From: Malaya genurostris
Taxonomy: Eukaryota > Arthropoda > Insecta > Diptera > Culicidae
Length of the DNA: 64,000 nt
Reading direction: 5' to 3'
Assembly: GCF_030247185.1 (NCBI RefSeq)
Contig: NC_080571.1
Coordinates: 11,636,131-11,700,130, forward strand
This document shows, piece after piece, positions 22,080-33,485 of the stretch; position 1 is the first letter of the stretch; the number at the start of each line of letters is the position of its first letter. Under the pieces are notes generated by a model, which saw only the letters and a program-made list of their open reading frames with translations, made no database searches and had not been told where the DNA came from. The position numbers and the translations under genes were made by a program.

Positions 22080-23345
22080 GTTCATCAATGAGAATTCATT
22101 TTTTTACCAGAGCAGTTTGGATTTCGCCATGAACATTTACTCATCAACTTGTCAGTGTAACGAACATGATAAAAGCAAATAAACCTTCTGGGTTATCCAC
22201 TGGAGTTGCTCTTCTAGACATAGAAAAAGCATTCGACAGTGTTTGGCACAAAGGTTTAATATCAAAAATGTCTGATTTCCAGTTTCCTTTTTATTTGATC
22301 AAAATGATTCAAAATTATTTAACTGATCGTACTCTTCAGGTTAGCTATCAGAATTGTAAATCTGAATTGCCACCCTTACGAGCCGGTGTTCCGCAGGGTT
22401 CGAGCGTAGCTCCAAACCTGTATAATATTTTCACTTCTGATCTTTCAAATCTACCCGTTGGTTGTCAGAAATCGCTATTCTGTGATGACACAAATCTGTT
22501 AGCCACAGGTAGAAATCTAAGAGTGATCTGCAGTCGCCTACAAAGAAGTTTAAATATTTTCAGTGATTATCTGTCAAAATGGAAAATCAAGCCAAATGCA
22601 GCAAAAACGCAATTAATTATTTTTCCTCATAAGCCAAGAGCTTCTTTTCTAAAACCAAACAATAATCACATTCTCAAATTGAATGGCTTGGAATTGACAT
22701 GGTCTGATCAAGCTAAATACTTAGGTTTAACGTATGACAAAAAACTCACTTTCAAGGATCACATTGAAGGAATCCAGGCAAAGTGTAATAAATATATTAA
22801 ATGCTTATATCCTCTTATAAACAGAAATTCTAAGCTCTGTCTAAAAAACAAATTATTAATTTATAAATAAATTTTCAGACCAGCCATGCTTTAAACAGTA
22901 CCACTTTGGTCAAGTTGTTGTTCCACCAGGAAGAGAATGCTTCAAAGGATTCAGAATAAAATTCTGAAAATGATTTTGAAGCGTCCTCCCTGGTTTAATA
23001 CAAATGAGTTACACAGACTCACAAATATAGAACCATTAGATGTAATGTCACATAATATTATAAGCAAATTCCGACAAAAATCGATGCAATCTTCAATTGA
23101 ATCGATTCGCTCTCTGTATTAGTTAGTAAGTTAGTATATAAGTTCCTTTTCCCCATTACACAATACAAGTAGGTTTAGAATTTTCCCTACACAAAAATCT
23201 CAGAATTGCGGAAGCAAATGATATCCTCATGGTAATAACCAAATCATATATATAAAAGGGCTGAAAAGTCACCACTTGTGGCTGAACACCCAATTTAAAT
23301 CCTAATAATTTAATTTTAACTCATATTCCAATAAATAGCTATTTA
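22080..23345 (+). mobile_element. Jockey-clade non-LTR retrotransposon, 5'-truncated
   Basis: A reverse-transcriptase fragment running from an EQFGFR-like motif to the C-terminal thumb, then an untranslated region ending in AATAAATAGC and an A-run near 23340. The endonuclease and the 5' part of RT are missing, as is usual for dead-on-arrival LINE copies. Frameshifts split the RT. No target duplication found. Confidence 0.85.
22166..22870 (+). pseudogene. Jockey-type reverse transcriptase fragment
   Basis: The 234-codon open piece contains ALLDIEKAFDSVWHKGL (first catalytic Asp at residue 18), LRAGVPQGSSVAPNLYNIF, and FCDDTNLLA in place of the usual FADD (Asp pair at 107-108). It ends with the palm/thumb motif KYLGLTYDKKLTF. 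A TAA then interrupts; the thumb continues in another frame as RMLQRIQNKILKMILKRPPW (about 22931-23122). Upstream, EQFGFR sits in a different frame. The sequence also lacks an endonuclease domain, so it is a relic. Jockey assignment is from motif style only. Confidence 0.85.
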
Positions 23346-23795
23346 AAAAAAAATTTGTGTTCATCCTTTAAAAGCGAAAAGTGAAAAGCGAGAAGAATTT
23401 GTTTAAATCAAACAACAATCCGTTCTTTGTTCATTTAAAAATTCTGGTACTTGCCAATCATATTCTAATTACAATTAAGGTGCGGCATAGCTCCTAAAAC
23501 GTGTGGATATTTACATGAAGGTTAAAATCATTGTAAGGATGTATCTTCGACCTTAGCCAAACTAATTGTTTAAAAGAACAAATAATTTTTCAATGTTTTG
23601 TCTTCACGTGACATATCAGTACTGATCATTATTGATTTTGTAAATTTTTACCCAAATTTTTGTGAATATACTGACTAATTGACCGTGATTTTATTCCTAA
23701 AATGTAAGATGAATAATTTCACGTCAACGATGTTTACACAGGACTGCCATAAACCATAGAAAATCAGTTACATAGCATACTGAGTAGCTCAATTA

Positions 23796-24047
23796 TGTCG
23801 TTTTCGCTTGATGCCAACCCTAACCCAGTTTCCACTCCAACTGCTGTCAAACCGTTTGTTTGAAGCCAGTTTCGAACCTAGTTTCAACGTTGTTGAACTG
23901 AAAATCGAGTCAGTTTCGAACCTGGTTTTTATATCGGGTTTGCTAGAACCCTCGTTGCTAAGTGCGAAATCAAAATAGTTTCGTGAAAAGTGTTTGTTTT
24001 ATGAAACTACCCTGGGTTAGTTTCAGTTTTCTCAAGCGAAAACGACA
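23796..24047. mobile_element. Harbinger-like MITE with TTA target duplication
   Basis: 252 bp, inverted ends TGTCGTTTTCGCTTGA / TCAAGCGAAAACGACA, flanked by TTA on both sides (23793-23795, 24048-24050), as expected for PIF/Harbinger. The host site was itself a tandem duplication: TACTGAGTAGCTCAATTA occurs directly on both sides of the insertion. Confidence 0.75.
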
Positions 24048-24469
24048 TTAGTATACTGAGTAGCTCAATTAGTAGAACGATTTCCATGAATAGAAGAAAG
24101 TTGCCGGCTTAAGTCGGGTGCCTGGGGTTATTTTTAAGCAAATTTTCACGATCCTTCACGATGAAAAATCCATTGCCGGTACCATGATTAAAAACTCATG
24201 AAACGTGTCTTCATACGTGAAATCATACCTTCTATTCATGATTTCATGAGCAAAATGAAAATTATGAACTTAACTTATCTCACATGAAAATTTTCATGAT
24301 ATAAATCATTAATAATACACAGATAAAAATATTTTGTGAATTTACATCTATTTTCATGCACATATTTGGAGCAGGCAATTAAACATATAATTACTTTACT
24401 ATTCTGTACGTTTCGTTACGTGCTGACATCTATAAAATTTCACTGCTTTCAAACCGGAAACTGAAAAAA

Positions 24470-24625
24470 AGCAGTGAGGATACGCGGATTTCCGAAATTA
24501 CACGTTTTTTAATGCGAATTTTTAAACTTAGTTGCAGACATTTGGCAAATAAAAATTCGACGGATTTATGTTGTTTTTTTCTACGTGGATTTCCAAAGTG
24601 ACCCGGTTTTTTTGAGTGCGGTACG
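24470..24625. repeat. Degenerate ACGCGGATTTCCGAA repeats, second site
   Basis: GATACGCGGATTTCCGAAAT, CTACGTGGATTTCCAAAG and similar; same family as 20826-21360. Confidence 0.5.
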
Positions 24626-24664
24626 TATCCTCCGCGTAAAAACGATTCGATTGTATTTCTCGTA

Positions 24665-24806
24665 CACTGAAGTCTTTTTTTATGCGAGTTTACGTACCTC
24701 ATAAAAAAACCGCATAACTCAGAAAATTCGCATAAAAAAACGCATAACTCTGAAAATTCGCATAAAAAAGTCGCATAAAAAAACCGCATAAAAATAGACC
24801 TTAGTG
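24665..24806. mobile_element. Short MITE, ends CACTRARGTCT
   Basis: Inverted ends CACTGAAGTCTTTTTTTATG and complement of CACTAAGGTCTATTTTTATG, flanked by TA (24663-24664, 24807-24808), consistent with a Tc1/mariner-type MITE. The interior contains four GCATAA(A)nCGCATAAC direct repeats. Confidence 0.6.
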
Positions 24807-24809
24807 TAT

Positions 24810-26920
24810 TCCAAATGTTATGAATGGACCACCTAAGACGCAGCCGCGGTCAACATTTAAATGAAATTATCTTCAAAAAGTAAATGTCATGTACCAATCT
24901 AACGTTTAAAATAAAGAACCGATGAGATTTTGCAAATTTTATGCGTTTTATTGTTTAAAAAAGTTCTCAAGCTGTTAAAAAATCACCCTGTAGATGGTAG
25001 ACAAAAGATCGGAAATATTCAAAGACCACATTATTTGGTATATTTTGAGGGTTGAATTCCGGTTCTAAAAATGAATAAAGTGAATTATAATTTCAGCAAA
25101 TAGTCTATTTTCATGTCATTCAAATGCACTATGAATAGTTCTGATAGCATGAAACATTTAGTCAGAATTTGCTGTAACTTAAGCGTGTCGCATCTTGTAT
25201 TGATGGGTATATCTTGAGGCGCATTCTTGTTATGATTCCCGATGATGTTTTGTGCAGTATGATTTCTGGTGCTACGTCGTTAAATATTGGGTATCGTTTT
25301 TTGTAGTTTTATGAAGTTCTTTATTGTTTCGATGATTTTTGAACCAGATTTGAAAATCTACCCGATCGTTTGTATTAAACTATGTGTAAAAATCGTGTAA
25401 AAATGAACATCTTAAAAAATTTCATATAAAAATAGGGGAAATACTAAAGTAAAGTCGCTAGGAAAAAAAACTCATTGCCATTACCCTAACCAAATTTTTC
25501 AACAATTCGTTTGAAAAAAGGCACATTTTGTTCTTGATGCATTTTAAAATACTTTTGAGAATCAATACTGACAGTGGAACAATCATTACTAACGTAATTA
25601 AACGAAGTTTACTCATCAAGATTATAATTATTATTTGTCGTTATGCCATGGTTAAACCGGTTTTAAATTTTATTTGTAGACTAAGCAAGAAAATGTATAT
25701 AAAGCGTGTTTGATTTTTTTCCATAGAAACCTTTACTTGGCCTTATCAATTGCAAGATATCGCAGTTCATAGAAAAATTGTCATGTTATGTGATACGAAT
25801 TCTCTATCAGTATAAAACAAAACATTATAATTAGTCATAATTTCATAAGGATACGAAATTATGATTTCTTAAGCATGTCATCGGTAACTGATTGTTTTCC
25901 ATGTTGACTTTTCAAGTAACTGCCAACTAGCAAAAGGTAGGCTACATCAATATGAATATATAATATATTATGAAGTTTCTTGCAACGTGAATCATTTACC
26001 TGTGATTCGACCGTATGAATCGTATGAAAGCGAATGAAAATATAAACTACAAAGACCTGGCAAATATTGTAGGTGAAATAAAATTAAATTTACTATTGCT
26101 TTTCTTTATTCAAAAACTACTCAATCTTCAAGGGATGTTTTGGAAATACTTCTACTCGCATTGTTTTATTACAATATGAACTAACTTATCAAAAATTCAA
26201 TAGAGACTTGCAGTTTCAATTAGCTTCACGCATCAAATCAATCGATGGCTGCGAAAGCTTAATGAAGCTATTGTTCTTGTATTGTAAAGAAGCACAAGCT
26301 GAGTGAACCGACCGGTGCTGGTTGCATTTGAATTCGTTGTAGGAAGGAATAACTAAATATACCATCATTAAGGTAGACAATTGACACACCTTAACCGCAT
26401 AAACCGAGACGTATATTTTGTTACAGTCAGGATTACGTCGGGAAATAGTCAAGGTTTCAATTTTACACTTTTGCTGATACGAGCGACTTGCCATTACAAA
26501 TGCAACCTATTCATCCTAATCCGAAGTACAGTGCTGTGGAACTAAAAACCATCATTAAGGCTTAACTTATCAATGGTATGCTGGGTATTTTTGGTGAAAT
26601 CGAAATCGCACAGATAAATTGCAACACAGCACTCTCGTATACAATAGCATTCCAATTGCATACTGAACCAATCGCATCCGCACCCACATCGCACACCAAG
26701 TGTCACCTCTCACCATCACACCACCCGAACCGAACCAAGTTCTGTGCTTTCTCCGTCACTGGCCGAGCACCTAACAAACACTCATCTGCCATACTAGCAA
26801 GCTAACCATCGGGACTGGCGGGAATTAGGTATTTGTAGTAAGCCAACGGATGTACCACTGCCACCGTGATAATTAAACCAGATCCTCTTTTTCTTTCTTT
26901 CTCTTTCTCTCCCCTCGTCT
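24810..26920. other. No recognisable gene; AT-rich, then GC-richer
   Basis: 24.8-26.5 kb is AT-rich with nothing recognised. From 26600 base composition changes (CA-rich, higher GC) and ends in a CT-rich tract at 26886-26920 that would suit a 3' splice site. Confidence 0.4.
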
Positions 26921-26922
26921 AG

Positions 26923-27054
26923 GCACGATCCGACAGTTAGAGAGTACCTGTGTGCTTGATTCCGACTTTGGGTTCATAATAAATTGTGCATTCAAAAAGT
27001 CCGGCCTGTTTCGAGTGCGGAATCTCGGGGGCGTCAAGGCAACCTTCGGGTTAG
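26923..27054 (+). CDS. Possible internal exon, product unknown
   Basis: A strong pyrimidine tract (CTTTTTCTTTCTTTCTCTTT and onwards) ends in TCTAG at 26922, and a GTAATG donor follows at 27055. Between them 132 nt are open only in the frame starting after two bases (TIRQLESTC..., LDSDFGFIINCAFKKSGLF, VRNLGGVKATFG). The exon would be phase 1 at both ends. The other two frames stop within 40 nt. I recognise no domain. A 132-nt open frame with splice-like edges can occur by chance; the acceptor is good, the donor average. Confidence 0.25.
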
Positions 27055-27254
27055 GTAATGATCATTAGAGTCTAAGTGAAATTTATGCTTCCATTTTGTT
27101 GCAACCGGTGCGCCACAACAATCGGGTTGGAGCTTCCATGCTCGATGTGCCACGAAATGAACTAAAAAAGAACATATTGGTGCGAGCTTCATCATCAACA
27201 GACACACACCCTGATAAGAGGCGAGTGCACAGTGTGCATGCCGATAGCTCTCTG

Positions 27255-27300
27255 TCTGAATGTATGTATGTATGTATGTATGTGTGTGTGGGCGTATGTG
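27255..27300. repeat. Short TATG/TG microsatellite
   Basis: GAATGTATG followed by repeated TATG and then TGTGTGTG; simple repeat. Confidence 0.8.
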
Positions 27301-27364
27301 TACCAGTGCGGATATGCATGTCCATGTTGTGGTGCTATTTACACTCCCACCGTTAGCCATTTAT

Positions 27365-29105
27365 AACTCCATTACCGACCGACCGCGAAAAGATATATTC
27401 ACTATCATGGACCGAAGCAATGTTAACGACTAATTTCCGCTGTGCGGTGAAACAATATCGCACGTTTAAGTGGCACACAAAACACGGTAGTATTCAATTT
27501 ACCTTTAAAGTGCTTCTCGGCAATAATTCCACTGTTAATTGGTACTCTTGAGTTTTAGTTTTCTGTGTTGTGAATTAGTCGAATGTGAATGGAATCAGAG
27601 CAATGATGACTGCGGAATTCTCATGATTTTCACTGTTAAGCCTTTTAGAAGAATGTGCTTACGTATTATTTACAAAGGATTTGTTTTGTTTAAATTCCAC
27701 CACATTCTTTTGAATGATTTCATTATTCTCTTCAGTATATGTCAACTATGCAAACTATTTACGAGTACAAGTTCTTTTTCGGTTTAGTATCTGTTTACGT
27801 ACAATGGGTTTTGAATCGTTAGCTGATTATAACATAGAAAGTGGTAGTGTTCAAACTACTTTGTGGAATGGAAAGAAAAAAATCCTTAATGCGCCATAGA
27901 TTCTTCAGTACACGAATTGTGAATATTTTTTTTAGATATCACGCATTCTTAGTCAGCTGACCCTGTAATGAAAAACAGGCTGACCTTCTCATCGGTCATG
28001 GCTAAGGGGCCGGATAACTGCCTACTACATATTTAATAAAATGTTCCATTGTATTATCTTTTGAGTATTTCCGTTGCCTTTGACAAAATAGCTCATTTTC
28101 TATTGCGTTCGTCATTTCGGCGGTTTTCTTGAAGAAATGTTCTGCAAAAGTAATAATTTCCTTACGACTAATATTACTTACTAATTTCCTTACGACCAAT
28201 ATTCTTTTACGCTTGCATTTTTCGATGAGAATCTTTTTAGATGTTTACAAGGAACCACAAAGGACAAAAAGATCCAATAGTTGCGTATAAAATAAACGAA
28301 TGGAAAAAAGAACATCGACACTGTTTTAGTTTTATTTTCAAGTTGTTTAAACTGAGGGTTTCTTGCTTCACAAGATCCTAAAACGGATGTTGATCATATA
28401 AGCTTTTCGCTTCTTTTTCCCTAAACCATAAATAAAACATTCGATAGTTAGGCTCTACCGCATTTTCCAATCGACAACTGACGATTAAGATTAAGATAAC
28501 TTTTTTCTTCGAATCATTGACGTTTAATTCTTTTGAGTGATTCGAGATAATTACCTTAACGGGGAATAAACTTTATGATTGGATTATTGCATTAGAGGGC
28601 CGCAACGTATTTCACACTTAAAACCGATTCTCGAGCTCGGCATAATGAAATGCCAAATTAGATCGGCAATACGAAATTGTACTGATTTCTCGGTAATCCA
28701 CGTGTTCTTTTCAGAAATTCGTTAAACTAAAATTCTGATATTTTGATGAAGCACTTTTTGTTGCCGATGTTTGGCAACAAAATTAAAATTGATAGTAAAC
28801 AACAAATATAACAAAATCAACAAATCCGTTTGTCAAAGATTTCAAACAATGTGTTAGCTTCTACTGAAATTCGGTGGGACACTTGTCATCTAATGTCTCC
28901 AGTCGACCAAACACAGATACGTTGTAATTTCTCGGGGAGCTGGAAAATGTGTATTTTTTTATTCAATGGCATATTTATAAAGCAAATTCAAGGCACAGGT
29001 GACAAAAGTGACAACTTCAAGAAGTGTAAAATGTATATAAATTGGGCGACGAAAAAGATTCCGACATCGCATGAAAAGATAAGTGAAATTTAAAACTATC
29101 TACTA
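27365..29105. other. No recognisable gene
   Basis: AT-rich sequence with only short unrelated open frames. Confidence 0.4.
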
Positions 29106-29109
29106 TTCA

Positions 29110-29290
29110 TTAGAAATGGTCGGGTAAACAATTCCTTAAACCCGAACCCGATCGGAAATAAAAAACTTTTACCTATAAATGACCCGAACCCAAGAATATT
29201 TTTTCTTCCAAAACTGAACCCGATAAAAAATAAAAATCTTTACTCGTACCCGACCTGAACCTGAAAACATCGGGTATTCGCGTTTGAATA
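29110..29290. repeat. ACCCGAACC low-complexity tract
   Basis: Degenerate CCCGAACCCGA units in one orientation; same character as 21715-21840 and 32640-32740. The following 29290-29420 holds TTTACGTAA-type repeats also seen at 32490-32560. Confidence 0.5.
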
Positions 29291-30046
29291 CACCTAAACC
29301 TCCGTTTACGTAAACTTTTTTTACGTCACCTCTTTTCACGTAACTCTTTCTACGAACAAAATCCCAAATAACGAACCTGCTTCGTAAAAAGAGGTTTTTG
29401 CGTACAATGAAAATCATTTCTGGGTAATTTATATTCCATGGAAGTTACTACAATATGGGTATTTTCGTAACGGATTTGATGAGTAAATGTCGCAAAACGA
29501 TGTTTGGAATGGTTCTGAAATCCAAGATGGCGACTTCCGGTATATTGACATTCCTCAAAACCCCTTACAATATTCCTTAAAGCCCCTACAATAACGGGTT
29601 TGATGAGTTGATGTCGGAAACGATGTTTGAGTTGGTTCTGAATTTTGCTTTAGTTCCTTATGTGTAGAATTTCGCTTTATTTAGGACACAAGTTCAGCAG
29701 TTTCAACAGTCTTGATAATCTGATTTGACTGGTATTTTAGTATTTTTTATTAAATTCGGCTATAATTTAGATCTGCAGCAGATATTATACTACTGCTTCA
29801 AAAATGCAAACGCCTACTCACGAAAACCGTGCCAAAATAAGCATATTGTGAAGGTATTCGAGCAGTTCGAGTAATATCGACACATATTGTGAGGGTTTTC
29901 AAGGAATATCAATAACCATCTTGGAATTCAGAATCACCTCAAGCATTGTTTTCCAACATGTACTCATCAAACCCGTTCCGAAAAAACCTGTTTTAATCCA
30001 CCTAGTGGTGTAATGATGCCTTTCTCATATCAATCAAACTATCATA

Positions 30047-30987
30047 CAGGGTCCGGCACTCGAAGTGTAACCAATTAAAAAGGCCATAAATTCAGTTTGG
30101 AAAGTTACCTTTACTTAATTCAAAGTACAAAATGTGTAAAAATAATACAAAATTCAGAATCAATTCACTTTTGCTCGATATGACCACCTTTTGCCTTGAC
30201 TTGATGACTTGAGAGAGCGAAGGAGTTGCTTCGTTTGGCCGAAAGCGGTCAATTTCCGAACATTGTATTTTCTGACGAGAAAATTTTTCCAATTGAGCAA
30301 TTCATAAACCCTCAAAACGATAGGGTTTACTTGACCGACCGTTCATACGAGAATTTGAGTCATCGATTGGCCACCAGGAGGCAGCACTCGCAACAGATAA
30401 TGGTTTGGGCCGCTGTAACCGCAGATGGGCGCTCTCCAATCGTTTTCATCGAGCCTGGCGTCAAGGTAAATGCGACATATTATCGGGAAAGTATTCTGGA
30501 GGTTGCTTTGAAGCCGTGGGCAGACAAACATCTCGGTGCCAGACCATGGACGTTTCAGCAGGACTCGGCACCGTCTCACAAAGCTCGAGTGAACCAAGAA
30601 TGGCTGAAAAACAACGTTCCGAACTTCATCACGTCCACACAATGGCTCTCGAATTCACCAGATGCGAATCCAATGGATTATTCTCTTTGGGCCATTTTGG
30701 AGAGCAAAGTCCGAACTAAAAGATACACCAGTCTCGAGGCGCTGAAAAAAGTTATTGTCCGCGAGTGGGCCAAAATACCTGCAAGTCACATTCGGCCAAA
30801 CGAAGCAACTCCTTCGCTCTCTCAAGTCATCAAGTCAAGGCAAAAGGTGGTCATATCGAGCAAAAGTGAATTGATTCTGAATTTTGTATTATTTTTACAC
30901 ATTTTGTACTTTGAATTAAGTAAAAGTAATTTTCCAAACTGAATTTATGGCCTTTTTAATTGGTTACACTTCGAGTGCCGGACCCTG
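30047..30987 (+). mobile_element. DD37D Tc1/mariner element with long inverted arms, copy 2
   Basis: Ends CAGGGTCCGGCACTCGAAG, TA duplications at 30045-30046 and 30988-30989, 941 bp. The left arm (30047 to about 30240) is the reverse complement of the right arm (about 30795-30987) with only a few mismatches. Closely similar to copy 1 at 15980-16917. The pre-insertion site survives in the family B element at 4894-5747. Confidence 0.94.
30226..30942 (+). CDS. DD37D transposase, N-terminally truncated but open
   Basis: 238 codons open. It begins inside the inverted arm, so the first few residues are not genuine transposase. Then GQFPNIVFSDEKIF (first Asp, residue 17), MVWAAVTADG, FQQDSAPSHKA (second Asp, residue 113) and NPMDYSLWAIL (third Asp, residue 151): exactly 37 residues lie between the last two, giving DD37D. 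The C-terminus is complete. The paired-like DNA-binding domain that should occupy the first 100 or so residues is missing, so the protein could not bind the ends by itself. The catalytic triad is intact and the frame undamaged, unlike copy 1, suggesting a fairly recent insertion. Whether it is expressed is unknown. Confidence 0.85.
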   Translation: MLRLAESGQFPNIVFSDEKIFPIEQFINPQNDRVYLTDRSYENLSHRLATRRQHSQQIMVWAAVTADGRSPIVFIEPGVKVNATYYRESILEVALKPWADKHLGARPWTFQQDSAPSHKARVNQEWLKNNVPNFITSTQWLSNSPDANPMDYSLWAILESKVRTKRYTSLEALKKVIVREWAKIPASHIRPNEATPSLSQVIKSRQKVVISSKSELILNFVLFLHILYFELSKSNFPN

Positions 30988-32144
30988 TATATAATACTGT
31001 GGTATTCTTCAACATTATTTTTCTTCGATTCTTAAAAGAATAATCGAAATAGATTTGTTTGACCGTCTACTGATAAAAACTATCAATTGGAAAAGATTTG
31101 AGGTCGATTTAGAAAACTTTTTACGGTTTTTCGCTCTTTTCAGTGATAGTATAAAATTTTTAACACACTTTACCCTATATTTCCGGATCCGGAAGTCGGA
31201 TCCGGATGAAATTCAGGAATTACGTATGGGACCACAGGACCTTTCATTTGAACCTAAGTTTGTGAAAATTGGTCGCTCCATCTATGAGAAAAGTAAGAAC
31301 ACATATTTTCATTTTTTTGCACATTTTATCCCATAAAGTTAGTGCAAAAAACGTTACATACACAAATACGCACATACACACACACAAACACACACACATA
31401 CACACACAGACATTTTGCGTACTCGACAAACTGAGTCGAATGGTATATGACACTCGGTCCTCCGGGCCTCGGTTCAAACGTCGGTTTTCACAGTGATTGC
31501 ATAACCTTTCTATATGAGAAAGGCAAAAAAATTTTTTTTCTTCGATTCTTAAAAGAATAACCGAAATCGGTTTGTTTGACCGTCTACTGATAAAAACCAT
31601 CAAATTGGAAAAGATTTGAGGTCGATTTAGAATGTTTTTTTTAAGGTTTTCCGCCATTTTCAGTGATGGTGTACAATTTTTAACACACTTTACCCTATAT
31701 TTCCGGATCCGGAAGTCGGATCCGCATGAAATTCAGGAATAACGCATGGGACCACAGGACCTTTCATTTGAACCAAAGTTTGTGAGAATCGGTCGCGCCA
31801 TCTGTGAGAAAAGTTAAAACACATATTTTCTTTTTTTGCACATTTTACCCCATAACTCTTGAACCGGAAGTCGGATCCAAATAATATTCAGGAATTTTGT
31901 ATGGGATCTCAAGACCTTTCATTTGAATCTAAGTTTGTGAAAATTGGATCAGCCATCTCTGAGAAAAGTTAGTGCACTTATTTTCACATTTTTTTGCACA
32001 TTTTACCCCATAATTCCGGAACCGGAAGTCGGATCCAAATAATATTCAGGAATTTTGTATAGGACCACAAGACCTTTCATTTGAATCTAAGTTTGTGAAA
32101 ATCGGTTCAGCCATCTCCGAGAAAAGTTAGTGCAAAAAAACGTT

Positions 32145-32169
32145 ACATACACACATACGCACATACACA

Positions 32170-32220
<51 letters not shown>

Positions 32221-32222
32221 AC
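32145..32222. repeat. (AC)n microsatellite
   Basis: About 30 CA dinucleotides with few interruptions, inside the family B element; shorter homologues at 31375-31410 and, inverted, at 5000-5030. Confidence 0.9.
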
Positions 32223-32337
32223 ATTTTGCGTACTCGACGAACTGAGTCGAATGGTATATGACACTCGGCCCTCCGGGCCTCGGTTCAAAAGTCGGTTTTC
32301 ACAGTGATTGCATAACCTTTCTATATGAGAAAGGCAA

Positions 32338-33104
32338 AACTCATATTCTGATGGTTTGTCACGAATATCGATGAAGTCGCCATCTTGGAAATTGATGCGA
32401 CGTAGAACATCCTTTTCCTGCAAATACTCATAATTTTTGTACTTTTGTTATCCATTATATTATACATATCCAATAATATACATACATAGGGAAAAGTTTT
32501 TTACGTTGAAAATGGCAAATAACGTAAACTTTTTTTACGCCATAATTCGTTTTACGAAGTCCCGATTATTAAGTAAATGGAGGTTTGGGTGTACTCGAAA
32601 CCCAACCAAATTTTCATGAATTTTTTTTTTAATTCGTACCCTTTGAAAGTAAAAACATTGTCTCCTGTATCCGACCCGAATCCAACAAACATAGTTTTTA
32701 TGAACCCGAACCCGGCCAGTACTCGTACTATTTGCAGTTTTTTAACAATATATGTCACAATTGACCTTGGCAACTAAAAGTTTTTCGAAATTTAGATTCC
32801 TTTAGATTGGATACTCTTCAGTATAGTAATTTGGCTTGATTTGTTTTTAACACGGTTCCTTTTTGGCAACATAATTATTCGGCTGTGATGTTCTAATCCT
32901 TATTGGAAATTCTGTATTATCTTAGAATTCAAACTGATAACCCGTAAATTTTTATAACTAAAAAGATTGTAGCTGTTTTCAACTACAACTACTGAAAAAA
33001 CGAAACGAAAAATGTATTCAAAATAATAATTTTTTTTCAAATTGTCCAGACGATTTGCTAAACATTTCGTACCATTTATTTCAATAAAGCATTCGATGAC
33101 CAGT
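32338..33104. other. No gene; low-complexity pieces
   Basis: Contains a CCCGAACCC tract at 32640-32740 and TTTTACG repeats at 32490-32560. The rest is AT-rich and unassigned. Confidence 0.4.
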
Positions 33105-33485
33105 TTTTCATAAGTCGTTTGGCCGAAAGGGACATTTCGCCGAAATACCACAAACATTTTTGCCTGGTAGATACACCTAAGCAAATGCTTTGATGAAATA
33201 AACAAGTGTTCTTGGGAACTCCGTTCTGAGGATCATGAATCATTCTTTATTAAAGAGTAGTCTTTCGGGATTAAACGCGGGGAAATGAATTTATTCGTTA
33301 TTTTAAATATGAAATATTTCAGAAGTACAATTGGAGGTCAGAAAAACGGGCGTAAACGCTATTGTCTTTCATTTGTCTTTATTTTAAATCAATTCGAGTT
33401 ACGATATTAAGAAAATTGAAGGATTCGGCGAAATGATCCCTTCGGCAAATCGGCTTTCAGCGAAATGACCCTGACCCAAATAAAC
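33105..33485. mobile_element. TTTCGCCGAA-family element, short copy
   Basis: Left end has TTTGGCCGAAAGGGACATTT and TCGCCGAAATACCAC. The middle (GCCTGGTAGATACACCTA, GGGAACTCCGTTCTGAGG, CTTTCATTTGTCTTTATTTT) matches 53150-53400, and the right end has TTCGGCGAAATGATCC and CAGCGAAATGACCCTGACCC. Same family as 52785-53545 and 37145-37460. Confidence 0.7.

Larger units (their letters stand above)
29987..32337 (-). mobile_element. CTTTCTC-ended element, family B, copy 2 (tandem dimer, interrupted)
   Basis: Starts (inverted) with CCACCTAGTGGTGTAATGAT and ends CTATATGAGAAAGGC. A DD37D transposon (30047-30987) sits in its left end. The right end occurs twice, at 31498-31527 and 32308-32337, and the segment CTTCGATTCTTAAAAGAATA occurs twice (from about 31023 and 31540), so this copy is a tandem dimer. 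Internal degenerate units as in copy 1 (CCGGAAGTCGGATCC, GACCTTTCATTTGAA). Confidence 0.8.

Noticed and set aside
24400..24425. Possible hammerhead (ACGAAACGTAC on the minus strand)
   Set aside because: No CTGATGA core or stem II next to it.
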